This document shows, piece after piece, positions 43,222 to 52,071 of a stretch of DNA of 64,000 bases; position 1 is the first letter of the stretch; the number at the start of each line of letters is the position of its first letter. The notes beneath the pieces are model-generated. The model searched no databases and was not told where the DNA came from. It saw nothing but the letters and a program-made list of their open reading frames with translations. Origin of the DNA: Streptomyces sp. LBL (lineage in GTDB: Bacteria > Actinomycetota > Actinomycetes > Streptomycetales > Streptomycetaceae); assembly GCF_029893585.1 (NCBI RefSeq), contig NZ_JARXYX010000001.1, forward strand, positions 430,412 through 494,411. The letters run 5' to 3'. A program made the position numbers and the translations under genes.

Positions 43222-43450
43222 GAGCGTGCCCAGACGATCGAGCGGCTCCCGGAGTCACGGAAGACCGAACCGCTGACCACGATGGTGCGCAACCTCCGGA
43301 CGCAGGCCCGCCTCGACGCGCTGGACCTGGTCGTGTCGCTGACGGTCACCCCCTGATCAACCCGGCCCGGCGGGCGCCGAACAAGGAGCGGATGGCGGCG
43401 CTGTCTCGGGTCGAAGGAGGCCTCCCGGAACACGGCAGATCGCCAGCGCG
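43222..43450 (+). pseudogene. Possible transposase remnant
   Basis: After the HxlR stop, a frame reads IERLPESRKTEPLTTMVRNL and QARLDALDLVVSLTVTP, then, shifted, KERMAALSRVEGGLPEHGR. The pattern LDALDLxxxLxxxxLIxxARRxxxKERLxxLxxLE is like the N-terminal half of some Tn3-type transposases. The match is short and by memory; it may be something else. The rest up to 43521 holds nothing I can name. Confidence 0.35.
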
Positions 43451-43521
43451 ACGGGCTCGCCGGCCTTGGGCTTCCGGCGCCGTCCCGCGCGACGCCGGGC
43501 GCTGCGATGCGGCCCGCGCCC

Positions 43522-44335
43522 TCAGCGGCGGCCGTTCGTGGTGGCCGCGGAGAGGAAGCCCTCCATCACCAGGGTGGCCGCACCGAGGCTCACCGGATTG
43601 CGGTCGATGGCGCACAGCGCGATCTCGGTGCCTTCCCACGGCTCCTCAAGGGCGTAGCGCTCCGCCGTGGCACGGGCATGGCGGATGAGGTGCCCCCCCA
43701 CACTGTCGGCCACCCAGCCGGTGAGGACGATGATCTGGGGATTGAACAGGTTGACCATGTTGGCGATGGCGATCCCGAGGTAGCGGCCCGTGGCTGCGAT
43801 CACCTGTTCGGCGACGGGATCGCCCGCCGCCAGGGCGGCGGCCAGCGCGTTGATGGTGGCGGTCTGGTCGTCGGGCCGGAGCAGGGGGCTGTCCGGCGCG
43901 ATCTCTTCCAGCTGATGCATGATGCCGGGGGCGCCGACGTAGGCTTCCACGCATCCCACGCACCCGCGGCGGCACTGGCGGCCGTCGATGACCAGATTGG
44001 TGTGTCCCCACTCGCCGGCCGTGTTGGTGGCGCCGTGGTAGACCGTGCCGCGGATGGCGAGGCCCGCTCCGACGCCGGTGCCGAGGGTGAGCACGGCGAC
44101 GTTCTCCCGGTCCCGCGCCGCGCCGAACCACAGTTCGGCAACGGTGCTCGCGCGCAGTGGGTTGTCCAAGTGGACGGGCAGGGGGATGCGCTCGGCGAGC
44201 ATGTCGCGCAGCGGCACGTCGCGCCAGTTCCAGTTCGACGCGAAGACGGACGCTCTGCCGTCCGGCCCTACCTGGCCGGGAATGCTCACGCCCACACCGA
44301 GCACCTGCTCCAGCGGCACCTGGAACTCGCCGCCG
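43522..44335 (-). pseudogene. 5'-truncated ROK-family sugar kinase or repressor
   Basis: From about 44325 the frame reads QVPLEQVLGVGVSIPGQVGP and goes on with NWNWRDVPLRDMLAERIPLP, VAVLTLGTGVGAGLAIRGTV, the ROK signature AGEWGHTNLVIDGRQCRRGC VGCVEAYVG, whose three Cys with His bind structural zinc, and PQIIVLTGWVADSVGGHLIR to the stop at 43522. The N-terminal 80 or more residues, with the phosphate-binding DxGGT motif and any HTH, are missing because the Lrp gene begins here. Without that motif no ATP-dependent activity is expected. Confidence 0.8.
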
Positions 44336-44821
44336 CTACCCCTTGGGCGGCGCGCCTCGCCTGCCTGCCTTGACGACCAGGGGGAGCAGACGATAGGAGA
44401 CGCGTTCGCTGAGCGCGACCTCTGTCTTCGTACGAACGACACCGGGAAGCCTGATGAGCTGCTGGATGACGTCCTCCAGATGGGTGTTGTCGTGGGCGGC
44501 CACCCGGCACACCAGGTCGCCCTCACCGGCGATGCTGTGTGCCTCGATCACCTCCGCGATCGCGCCGAGATGCGTCGTTACCTCCTCCAACATGCCCTGT
44601 GCCAGGTGGAGATGGATCAGCGCGAGCACGGGATAACCCATTCCGGCGAGGCTGAGCCGGGGCGCCAGGCTCGTGATCACGCCCTCGCGCTCCAGGCGGG
44701 TCAGCCGGCTCTGCACCGTTCCCCGGGCCACCCCGAGGATGCGCGCGTACTCCCGCATGCCGGCCCGCGGTTCTTCGAGGAGCAGGCGAAGAAGTGCACT
44801 GTCCAGATCGTCGATGTCCAT
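44336..44821 (-). CDS. Lrp/AsnC-family regulator
   Basis: A 161-residue regulator; ATG at 44821 chosen because the domain starts directly after it. HTH: MDIDDLDSALLRLLLEEPRA, GMREYARILGVARGTVQSRL and TRLEREGVITSLAPRLSLAG; the RAM (ACT-like) ligand domain follows: GYPVLALIHLHLAQGMLEEV, AHSIAGEGDLVCRVAAHDNT, LIRLPGVVRTKTEVALSERV. Lrp/AsnC proteins bind amino acids and form octamers. It is divergent from the indolepyruvate ferredoxin oxidoreductase gene, a pairing common in Streptomyces, so it probably senses aromatic or branched amino acids. Direct repeats in the 163-base gap are likely sites. Confidence 0.92.
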   Translation of the reverse strand: MDIDDLDSALLRLLLEEPRAGMREYARILGVARGTVQSRLTRLEREGVITSLAPRLSLAGMGYPVLALIHLHLAQGMLEEVTTHLGAIAEVIEAHSIAGEGDLVCRVAAHDNTHLEDVIQQLIRLPGVVRTKTEVALSERVSYRLLPLVVKAGRRGAPPKG

Positions 44822-44899
44822 GGTTGTACCGATGGCCCTTCCCCTCCAGGCAACGTACGGGGAGAACTGTGCCGTTGGCCCAGTCAAGGGCCCGGGACA

Positions 44900-44950
44900 T
44901 TGACCCATTGGAGCAAGCGGAGCCTATCATCCGGTCCAATTGACCAATAG
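44900..44950. promoter_or_regulatory. Candidate Lrp/AsnC binding sites
   Basis: TTGACCCATTGG (from 44900) and TTGACCAATAG (from 44940) are direct repeats 40 bases apart; the second is also part of an imperfect palindrome GTCCAATTGACCAA. Sites in phase over about four helical turns suit an Lrp-type octamer between the divergent lrp-like and oxidoreductase genes. Confidence 0.5.
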
Positions 44951-44984
44951 ATCGTGTGGATATCAGAAACTCGGGCGGTGCCAC

Positions 44985-47900
44985 ATGCCAGCTGCGGTGA
45001 CCGGGACACGCACGGAAGACAACTTCACTCTTGAAGACCGCTATCTGCGCGAGGACGGCACGGTCTGTCTCACCGGGGTCCAGGCCCTTGTGCGTCTGCT
45101 CTTCGACCGGGCCAGGCATGACCGGCGCAACGGACGGATCACCGCCGCGTTCGTCTCGGGCTACGAGGGGTCCCCGCTCGCGGGATTCGACCTGGAGCTG
45201 GCCCGCCGCTCGAAGCTGCTCACCCCTTACGACGTCGTACACCGGCCCGGTCTCAACGAGGAACTGGGCACCACCGCCGTCATGGGCAGCCAGCTCGCGG
45301 GCACCGTCGGCAACCTGCGGCCGGACGGCGTGACCGGAATCTGGTACGGCAAGTCACCCGGCCTCGACCGCGCCAGCGACGCCTTCCGGCACGCGAACCT
45401 CGCGGGCACCGATCCCCGCGGCGGTGCGGTGGCTCTCGTCGGTGACGACCCGGTCGCCAAGTCCTCCACGGTGCCCTGTGCCTCGGAACTGACCCTGGCC
45501 GACCTGGCGATCCCGATCTTCTACCCGGCCGACCCGCAGGATGTCCTCGACCATGGCCTGCATGCTGTCGAGCTGTCCGCCAGCGGAGTCTGGGCCTCGA
45601 TGAAGATCGTCACCAATGTCGCGGACGCCGCCGGCACCGCGGTCGTACGGAGCGACTGGGCCCCGCCCGTCCTGACGCCACTGGGCTTCACCAAGCCGTA
45701 CACGCACAAGCCCAGCACTCACCTGCTCGGGGCCAGTCTCGCCGCCCTGGAACGCAGCCTGTTCACCGAGCGGCTGCCGCTCGCCCTGGAGTACGTACGG
45801 GCCAGCGGTGTCAACCGGATCATCGGCGGTGCCCGGCCGGGCGACCGGATCGGCATCATCACGGCGGGCAAGCCCTACCTGGACCTCCAGCAGGCGCTGC
45901 ACACCCTCGGCCTGGACGAGGCGGCCCTGGAGCGTTACGGGATCAGGCTGCTGAAGCTGGGCGCCATCCACCCCGTGGACCCCGGCATCGTCCGCGAGTT
46001 CGCCGACGGGCTGACCGAGATCATCGTCGTCGAGGAGAAGCGGTCCTTCCTGGAGTCCGCCGTCAAGGAGATCCTGTACGGGGTGTCCGGCGCGCCCACC
46101 GTGCACGGCAAGACCGCACCCGACGGAACCACCTTGTTCAGCCAGGCCGGCGAGCTGAGCGCCGACTCCGTCGCGGCCGGGCTCGGGCGGCGGCTGTCGG
46201 CGCCGCAGTACGGGGACATCGAGCCGGTCACCGCCTGGCGCGAGCGGCGGCGCCACGAGCGCGTCCAGCTGCCGCTGCTGGGAGCGACCCGGACCCCGTA
46301 CTTCTGCTCGGGCTGTCCGCACAACTCCTCGACGAAGGTCCCGGAGGGCTCGCTGGTCGGCGCCGGGATCGGCTGCCACACCATGGCCGTCTTCATGGAG
46401 CCCGACCAGGTGGGCACGGTCACCGGGCTCACCCAGATGGGCGGTGAGGGCGCCCAGTGGATCGGGATGGCGCCCTTCACCGACCACAAGCACTTCGTGC
46501 AGAACATCGGAGACGGCACCTTCATGCACTCCGGAAGTCTCGCGGTGCGTGCGGCGGTCGCCGCGGGCATCAACATCACCTACAAGCTGCTGTACAACTC
46601 CGCGGTGGCGATGACCGGCGGCCAGGACGCGGTCGGCGCATTGCCCGTCGACCGGGTGGCGCAACTGCTGCTCATCGAAAGCGCCGCCAAGGTGATCATC
46701 ACCACCGAGGACCCCGAGCGACTGCGCAAGGCGAGGACGCCCAGGCGGGTGGAGGTGCGCCACCGCGACGAACTGATGCATAGCCAGGAGGAGTTGGCCG
46801 CGACCCCCGGCGTCACGGTGCTGATTCACGACCAGGAGTGCGCGGCTGAGAAACGCCGCAAGCGGCGGCGCGGCAAGATGGAGACCCCGGCGGCCAAGGT
46901 CGTCATCAACGAGCGGGTGTGCGAGGGCTGCGGCGACTGCGGGGTGAAGTCCAACTGCCTGTCCGTACAGCCGGTGGAGACCGAGTTCGGCCGCAAGACG
47001 CGGATCGACCAGTCCTCGTGCAATGTCGACTACTCGTGCCTGGCCGGGGACTGCCCCTCCTTCATGACCGTGGTGCCCAGTGGCCGCAAGCCCAAGCAAC
47101 AGGAAACCGCAGGGCTCTTTGCCGAGGCACTGCCCGAACCCGAACGACGCGTCAAGAACGAGGACTTCACCGTGCGGATCACGGGCGTCGGCGGCACCGG
47201 AGTGGTCACGTGGCGCAGATCCTCGCCATCGCCGCCGTGGTCGACGGAAAGCAGGTCCGTACCCTCGACCAGACCGGGCTCGCCCAGAAGGGCGGCGCCG
47301 TGGTCTCGGACGTCAAGGTCACCTCGGCCGTCGTGGAACAGGCCCCGAAGCTGGCCGACGCGGAGTGCGACCTCTACCTGGCCTGCGACGCGCTGGTCGG
47401 AACCGACGCACAGTATCTGGCGGCGGCGGACCCGCACCGTACGGTCGCGGTGGTGTCGACCACCGAGGCGCCCACCGGCAAGATGATCATCGATACGACC
47501 GTGTCCTTCCCGGAGCAGAGCAGCGTCCGCGCGGCGGTCGACGGCGCCAGCGCACACGCCTTCTACGTGGACGCGCGCAGGCTGGCCGAGGACCTGTTCG
47601 GCGATGACCAGTACGCCAACATCCTTCTGCTCGGTGCCTACAAGGACGAGTACGAGGTCGCCCGGCTCCACCTCGACGAGGATCTGGAGACCGAGATCGA
47701 GGCGCAGTTCGGTGAGGGCTCACGGTTCGCCTTCCAACTGCACCCTCCGGTGCTGAGGGCGCTGGGGATGAAGCGGAAGATCAGCCTCGGCCCTCGGTCC
47801 CGGCCGGCGTTGCGTGTCCTGCGCTCGATGCGCAAGGTGCGCGGCACCCGTCTGGACATCTTCGGCTACGCGGGCGTGAGAAGGGTGGAGCGGGCACTTG

Positions 47901-48106
47901 TCGAGGAGTACCGCGACGCCGTGCTGCGGGCGCTGGACACCGAGGGATTCCACAGCGGCCCGGACACGGTCGTCGAACTGGCCGCTCTGCCGGACATGGT
48001 CCGCGGCTACGAGCACATCAAGCTGGCCAATGTCGCGGCCTACCGCGCCAGGCAGGCCGAACTGCTCGCTCAGCTGGAGCGTCCTGTGGTGGCGGCAGGA
48101 CGCTGA
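44985..48106 (+). pseudogene. Indolepyruvate ferredoxin oxidoreductase (fused IorA-IorB type), single frameshift
   Basis: Read with one correction, this is a protein of about 1040 residues that oxidatively decarboxylates aryl or branched 2-oxo acids to acyl-CoA with ferredoxin. The ThDP N-terminal part has SGYEGSPLAGFDLELARRSK and GLNEELGTTAVMGSQLAGTV; the ThDP-binding core has CSGCPHNSSTKVPEGSLVGA and [20 protein letters not shown]; a Cys-rich 4Fe-4S site is RVCEGCGDCGVKSNCLSVQP. Near 47208-47213 one base is missing: GVGGTGVVT stops, and the gamma domain goes on in another frame (VAQILAIAAVVDGKQVRTLD, QTGLAQKGGAVVSDVKVTSA) to the stop at 48106. As the rest is perfectly kept, either a very recent mutation or a base-call error is likely. 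A partial second copy is at 62464. Confidence 0.9.
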
Positions 48107-48199
48107 TGACATGACCGACGAGGACGGCCACGCGGGTGCCCTTCGGCCTCTCGCTGAGCCCCAGAACATTGCCCTGCGTCAGGACGTCGCTGCGGCTCC

Positions 48200-48320
48200 G
48201 CCACCACGACCCTCTCCAGTGGATGGGCGACCAGCCGCCGCCAGGCGTGCTGAGCGGTGTTCCGGGTCGTACGGATCACCCCGACGTCGGTCATGAGCAG
48301 CAGCGGGATGTCCTCAGGGG
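48200..48320 (-). pseudogene. C-terminal fragment of a TetR-family regulator
   Basis: EDIPLLLMTDVGVIRTTRNT followed by AQHAWRRLVAHPL on the minus strand lines up with residues 150-190 of the intact TetR protein at 53112 (QDLVILLMANAGVIAATGDA, APDSWHRLVGQLL). The HTH part is not present. Together with the NAD(P)H-binding fragment at 49550 it suggests that two similar clusters were once here and one has decayed. Confidence 0.45.
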
Positions 48321-48345
48321 CGAAGGCCTGCGCGTCGCCCCGGCA

Positions 48346-48380
48346 CTGCACTGCACTGCACTGCCCTGCCCTGCCCTGCC
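48346..48380. repeat. Pentanucleotide tandem repeat
   Basis: Three units CTGCA (48346-48360) are followed without a gap by four units CTGCC (48361-48380), seven pentamers in all. Lies between the TetR fragment and the 3' end of the flavin-dependent oxidoreductase gene, outside coding sequence. Such short tracts change length by slippage. Confidence 0.85.
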
Positions 48381-48387
48381 TCGAGCT

Positions 48388-49476
48388 TCACTTCCGTTTC
48401 GGCTTCGCGATCCGCGCAAGCACGTCATGGTGAGAGCCGCCGGGCCCGCGTGTTTCCTGGCGGACAACGGGGGTGACTTCGGTGGCGAGGAGTTCGATGG
48501 AGTCGCTCACCATGTGGGCGGGCATGCCGCCGAAGTCGATCTGCCCCATGAAGCGGTCGATGCCGAGCAGTTCGTGTTCGGTGAGGATCTTGTCGATGAC
48601 TTCCTGGGGGCTGCCGGCCATCAGCGCGCCGAAGGGGCCTGCGGCGGTCCGGTACTCGTCGGGGCCGACCAGCCAGCCGCGCCCGCCGGGCGTCTTGGGC
48701 CGCAGATATTCCCGGTAGTGCGGATACAGCTCCTCGCGGGCACCCTGTGACGTCTTACCGACGTAGAAGTGGCTGGTGAGGCCCAGCTTGAGGGCTTCGG
48801 CGGGGTGACCCGCCGCTTGACCGACGGTGCGGTAGTGCTCGACGAGTGGGCGGGCACGGCGGATGTCGCCTCCGATAAGGCCCAGCACCATGGGCAGGCC
48901 GAGGCGTCCGGCGCGTTCGGCGCTGGCGGGGGTGCCTCCGACGCCGAGCCACAGGGGCAGCCGGGTCTGCTGTGGGCGGGGCGGGACGGGAAGGCCGTCA
49001 AGGGCCGGGCGGTGGCGGCCGGTCCAGGTGACGTGCTCGTTGTCGCGTATCGCGAGCAGGAGGTCGAGTTTCTCGGCGAAGACGGTGTCGTAGTCGGCGG
49101 GGTCGATGCCGAAGAGGGTGAAGGCTTCGAGGAAGGCGCTGCGTCCGGCGATGATCTCGGCGCGGCCGTCGCTGACGAGATCGAGGGAGGCGAAGTCCTG
49201 GTGGAGGCGGACCGGGTCGAGGGTGGACAGGACGGAGACGGCGCTGGTGAGGCGAATGTTCGTGGTGGCCTGGGCGATGGCGGCCAGGGGGACGGCGGGG
49301 TTGGCGACGGCGAAGTCGGGACTGTGGTGCTCGCCGAGCGCGAACACGTCCAGTCCCGCCTGATCGGCGGCGATGCCGTAGGAGACGATCTCCCGGGTTC
49401 GGGTCGCGGGGTTGTGGAGCTTGCCGGTGGAGGGGTCGGTCTGGAGGTCGGACAGGGACAGGATGCCGAGTTCCAC
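48388..49476 (-). CDS. LLM-class flavin-dependent oxidoreductase
   Basis: A 362-residue luciferase-like monooxygenase with GTG start at 49476 (GAGGAG six bases upstream). Barrel motifs: VELGILSLSDLQTDPSTGKL, DQAGLDVFALGEHHSPDFAV, IRLTSAVSVLSTLDPVRLHQ, DFASLDLVSDGRAEIIAGRS, LPLWLGVGGTPASAERAGRL, and the C-terminal LLGIDRFMGQIDFGGMPAHM. These enzymes take FMNH2 or F420H2 from a separate reductase. The substrate is unknown. It is on the same strand as the dioxygenase, DoxX, SDR and zinc-type reductase genes to its right and may be part of the same TetR-controlled group for aromatic or electrophilic compounds. Confidence 0.9.
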   Translation of the reverse strand: MELGILSLSDLQTDPSTGKLHNPATRTREIVSYGIAADQAGLDVFALGEHHSPDFAVANPAVPLAAIAQATTNIRLTSAVSVLSTLDPVRLHQDFASLDLVSDGRAEIIAGRSAFLEAFTLFGIDPADYDTVFAEKLDLLLAIRDNEHVTWTGRHRPALDGLPVPPRPQQTRLPLWLGVGGTPASAERAGRLGLPMVLGLIGGDIRRARPLVEHYRTVGQAAGHPAEALKLGLTSHFYVGKTSQGAREELYPHYREYLRPKTPGGRGWLVGPDEYRTAAGPFGALMAGSPQEVIDKILTEHELLGIDRFMGQIDFGGMPAHMVSDSIELLATEVTPVVRQETRGPGGSHHDVLARIAKPKRK

Positions 49477-49549
49477 GGCGGGCTCCTCACGGTTCCCGGG
49501 GTGGTGTCGGCGAAGCTGTGGCCGGCGCGGTACCACCCCGGGGTGGGTG

Positions 49550-49917
49550 TCAGTTGCTGATGGCGTGCATGGCGCGCCGGTAGCGGGTGTCGGTGAGCTG
49601 GGAGACGAGGGAGGCGGCGATGTCCGCGCGGGTCATGGCGGAGCCGATCGTGTCGTGCCCGAGGGGGCCGGTCTTGATGCGGCCGGTGGCGGGCTTGTCG
49701 GTGGGGTTGGTGATCCGGGCGATCGTGTAGTCAAGGCTGGAGTGGGTGACCGCCTTGGTCATGCCGGTCAGCTCGGCCGGGGCGCGGGAAACATCAGCTT
49801 GGCTTGCCGCGAGTGCGTACCAGGGCGGTGACCTGGCGGCCGTGGTCCAGTAGTTACTGGACGACGAGGCGGCCGATGCCGCCGGGCGCACCGAAGACGG
49901 TGACACGCGTCAGGGGT
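49550..49917 (-). pseudogene. Decayed copy of the NAD(P)H-binding atypical SDR
   Basis: From the right end the frame starts TRVTVFGAPGGIGRLVVQ, hits an in-frame TAA (49854-49856), continues LLDHGRQVTALVRTRGK, then jumps over about 90 missing codons to AELTGMTKAVTHSSLDYTIA, RITNPTDKPATGRIKTGPLG and LVSQLTDTRYRRAMHAISN. The sequence is clearly a paralogue of the intact gene at 40329-40967. Both a stop and a large internal deletion make it non-functional. Confidence 0.85.
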
Positions 49918-49938
49918 GGCTCCGTGCCGGTGGGGTGG

Positions 49939-50853
49939 TCAGGAGGTGAGGGGGCGGACGGTGGGGGCCCAGCCGTCGGCGACGAACTTGTGGCCCCAGG
50001 CTTCGGAGTGGGAGGGGTTGGTCTGTACGAAGGTGTCGTCCAGGAGTTCCCCGCCGGCGCCGAACTCGATGTCGAAGCCAGTGGGTGAGCGCATGTAGAA
50101 GGAGATGAGAGTGTCGGACATGTGCCGCCCCAGGGTGACGGTGACGGGCAGCTCCCGTACCTGGACCAGATCCCAGGCGCGGCCGACGTCATCGAGGTGG
50201 GTGGACTCGATCGCGATGTGCTGGACACCCTTCATGCCGGGGACGCCGACGTAGCCCAGGCAGTGGGTGCGCGGGTTGCAGCGGTAGAACTGGGGGCCGG
50301 AGACGCTGCCGTCGGGGGTGGTGGCGGTCCAGCCGCCGAAGAGTTCCAGGCCGAGTACACCCGTGGTGAACTCCTCCAGCTCTGGGGTGATCTCGGGGAC
50401 GACGAACACGACGTGCCCCACCCCGTCCGCTCCGGCGACGAAGGTGCCGGCCATGGGCTTGCCGGGCAGGAACGATCCGGCGGTGAAGGTGGCGCCGTAG
50501 AAGATCTCGTGGGAGAAGCCGAACGGGTCCTTGAAGCGGGCCAGGCCCTGCACCTGCCGCTCGGCGCACTCCTCGGCGGTGCCGACGTGGGGGGTGTAGC
50601 CCTTGTCGGTCAGCTCTTCGACGGCTGTGGTGAACGAGGCCTTCCCCGCAAGCTCCCAGCCGACGTAGGCGAGGCGTTCCTCGTCACCGGGGTGGATGGA
50701 GATGCGGCGGTGGCGGTCGTCCATCCGCAGGTGCACGGTGCCGTCGGCGCCGCGTTCACCGATCTGGAGGCCGAATATCTCGGGGCCGAAGGTCAGCCAA
50801 TCCTCGTAGCGGGGGGATTCGAATCCGAGGTAGCCCAGCGCGTGGATCTGCAC
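49939..50853 (-). CDS. Type I extradiol ring-cleavage dioxygenase (VOC superfamily)
   Basis: A 304-residue two-domain extradiol dioxygenase like BphC/HsaC. The N-terminal non-catalytic domain begins MQIHALGYLGFESPRYEDWL; the catalytic domain carries the iron ligands His in GADGVGHVVFVVPEITPELE, His in MKGVQHIAIESTHLDDVGRA and Glu in RSPTGFDIEFGAGGELLDD, with the active-site Tyr in ISFYMRSP. It opens catechol-type rings next to the hydroxyls. The neighbouring DoxX, SDR, zinc-type reductase and flavin-dependent oxidoreductase could remove or repair quinone by-products. No ring-hydroxylating oxygenase or meta-cleavage hydrolase is in the window, so the pathway is incomplete here. Confidence 0.92.
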   Translation of the reverse strand: MQIHALGYLGFESPRYEDWLTFGPEIFGLQIGERGADGTVHLRMDDRHRRISIHPGDEERLAYVGWELAGKASFTTAVEELTDKGYTPHVGTAEECAERQVQGLARFKDPFGFSHEIFYGATFTAGSFLPGKPMAGTFVAGADGVGHVVFVVPEITPELEEFTTGVLGLELFGGWTATTPDGSVSGPQFYRCNPRTHCLGYVGVPGMKGVQHIAIESTHLDDVGRAWDLVQVRELPVTVTLGRHMSDTLISFYMRSPTGFDIEFGAGGELLDDTFVQTNPSHSEAWGHKFVADGWAPTVRPLTS

Positions 50854-50898
50854 GGCATGTCTCCTTGACAGAAAAGTGGGGGCGGGGGCGGGTGGGGG

Positions 50899-51270
50899 TC
50901 AGAAGCTGTAGGGGCCGAAGCGTCCCCAGGCGATCAGGGCGGCCAGGGCCAACAGGACGGCGTTGAAGCCGATCGCGGAGGATTCCCTGCGGCGGGCGTG
51001 GGTGATCGCGGCGAGGATCATCGTGACGGCCAGTCCGGTCGCGGCCAGCGGGGTCAGGACGGGAGCGATGCCGGTGGCGGCGGGCAGGATCAGGCCGAGG
51101 GCAGCGGCGAACTCGACGATGCCGATGAAGCGCACGGTGGCGGGCGAGAAATCGGCTGCCCAGGGGAGCTTGTCGACAAGCTGGTCCTTGGGCTGGGTGG
51201 ACTTCATGATTCCCGCCATGGCGAACATGGCGGCCAGCACGGCCTGCACGATCCACAGGAAGACGTTCAT
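50899..51270 (-). CDS. DoxX-family membrane protein
   Basis: A 123-residue protein with four helices: MNVFLWIVQAVLAAMFAMAG, SPATVRFIGIVEFAAALGLI, LTPLAATGLAVTMILAAITH and FNAVLLALAALIAWGRFGPY. KLPWAADFSPATVRFIG and IMKSTQPKD are usual for DoxX/DUF4267-type proteins. In other actinobacteria DoxX proteins work with thiol and redox-stress enzymes; a catalytic role is not shown. Start ATG 51270; an ATG at 51282 is also in frame. Located between the dioxygenase (45-base gap) and an SDR in one transcription unit. Confidence 0.85.
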   Translation of the reverse strand: MNVFLWIVQAVLAAMFAMAGIMKSTQPKDQLVDKLPWAADFSPATVRFIGIVEFAAALGLILPAATGIAPVLTPLAATGLAVTMILAAITHARRRESSAIGFNAVLLALAALIAWGRFGPYSF

Positions 51271-51346
51271 GGCAGCAGACATCCTTCGAGGCAAGAGGCG
51301 GGGAGGGGGCGGGTGAACGCTCCCTCCCCGGGCGGCGGGTTGCTGG

Positions 51347-52027
51347 TCAGCCGTTGAAGACGAGTTCGGACTGGTCGCGGCGTTCGTACAGGTCCCAGTA
51401 CAGGGGGGCGATCTGTTCGGGCGTGGCCGCAGGAATACCCTCGGGGCCGCCCTCACCGATCCAGGTGTTGATCGCCACGTGTGCGGCGGACACACCGCTG
51501 CCGGCCAGTTCGTTGTGGAGGTTGAGCACCCAGTTGCGCAGCGCACCGGCCGCGGCGTTGACGTTGCCGAACATCGGGACGGGATGGATGGAGCCCCCGC
51601 CGGTGGTGAACAGCAGCGTCCCGGCTCCGGCCTCCCGCATGGCGGGCAGCACCGTACGGGCGGCGGTGACGGCGCCGTAGAAGAGGTACTCGATCAGCGG
51701 CTGGAGGTTTTCCACCGTCACCTCGCTCGGGGTGGCGGTGGTGAAGCCGGGCACCGGCGAGTGCGGCGCCGGGGAGTACTCCAGTACGTCGATACCGCCG
51801 AAGCGCGCCTTGGCCGCGTCGAGGGCGGCGGTGAGGGAAGCGCGGTCCAGTACATCGGCGGGGAACGCGGCGGCCGTGATGCCCTCCTGGCCGAGCTGGG
51901 CGACGAGGGCGTCCAGCTTCTCCTTGGTCCGGGCGATGAGGGCGACGTCGAAGCCGCGCTTACCGAAGGTGCGGGCGATGGCCAGGCCCATGCCGGAGCC
52001 GGCGCCGACGATGGCGAGAGTGGGCAT
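51347..52027 (-). CDS. Short-chain dehydrogenase-like protein with altered active site
   Basis: A 226-residue SDR fold: MPTLAIVGAGSGMGLAIART with the GxGxGMG nucleotide site, FGKRGFDVALIARTKEKLDA, ADVLDRASLTAALDAAKARF, GIDVLEYSPAPHSPVPGFTT. The Ser region TLLFTTGGGSIHPVPMFGNV is followed by NAAAGALRNWVLNLHNELAG, where a classical SDR has Tyr-x-x-x-Lys (YSASKAALRNW); here neither Tyr nor Lys is present. So it probably binds NAD(P) but is not a normal alcohol dehydrogenase. Many Streptomyces clusters with DoxX and quinone reductases carry such SDR-like proteins. It lies in the same operon, 76 bases before the DoxX gene. Confidence 0.87.
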   Translation of the reverse strand: MPTLAIVGAGSGMGLAIARTFGKRGFDVALIARTKEKLDALVAQLGQEGITAAAFPADVLDRASLTAALDAAKARFGGIDVLEYSPAPHSPVPGFTTATPSEVTVENLQPLIEYLFYGAVTAARTVLPAMREAGAGTLLFTTGGGSIHPVPMFGNVNAAAGALRNWVLNLHNELAGSGVSAAHVAINTWIGEGGPEGIPAATPEQIAPLYWDLYERRDQSELVFNG

Positions 52028-52071
52028 GATCAGATCTCTTCCGTGAGTGGTGCGGGCGGGGACGGGTCGGT

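Noticed and set aside
48346..48380. The pentamer repeats as a start of a CRISPR array
   Set aside because: The units are 5 bases, contiguous and without spacers, so they are a simple tandem repeat.
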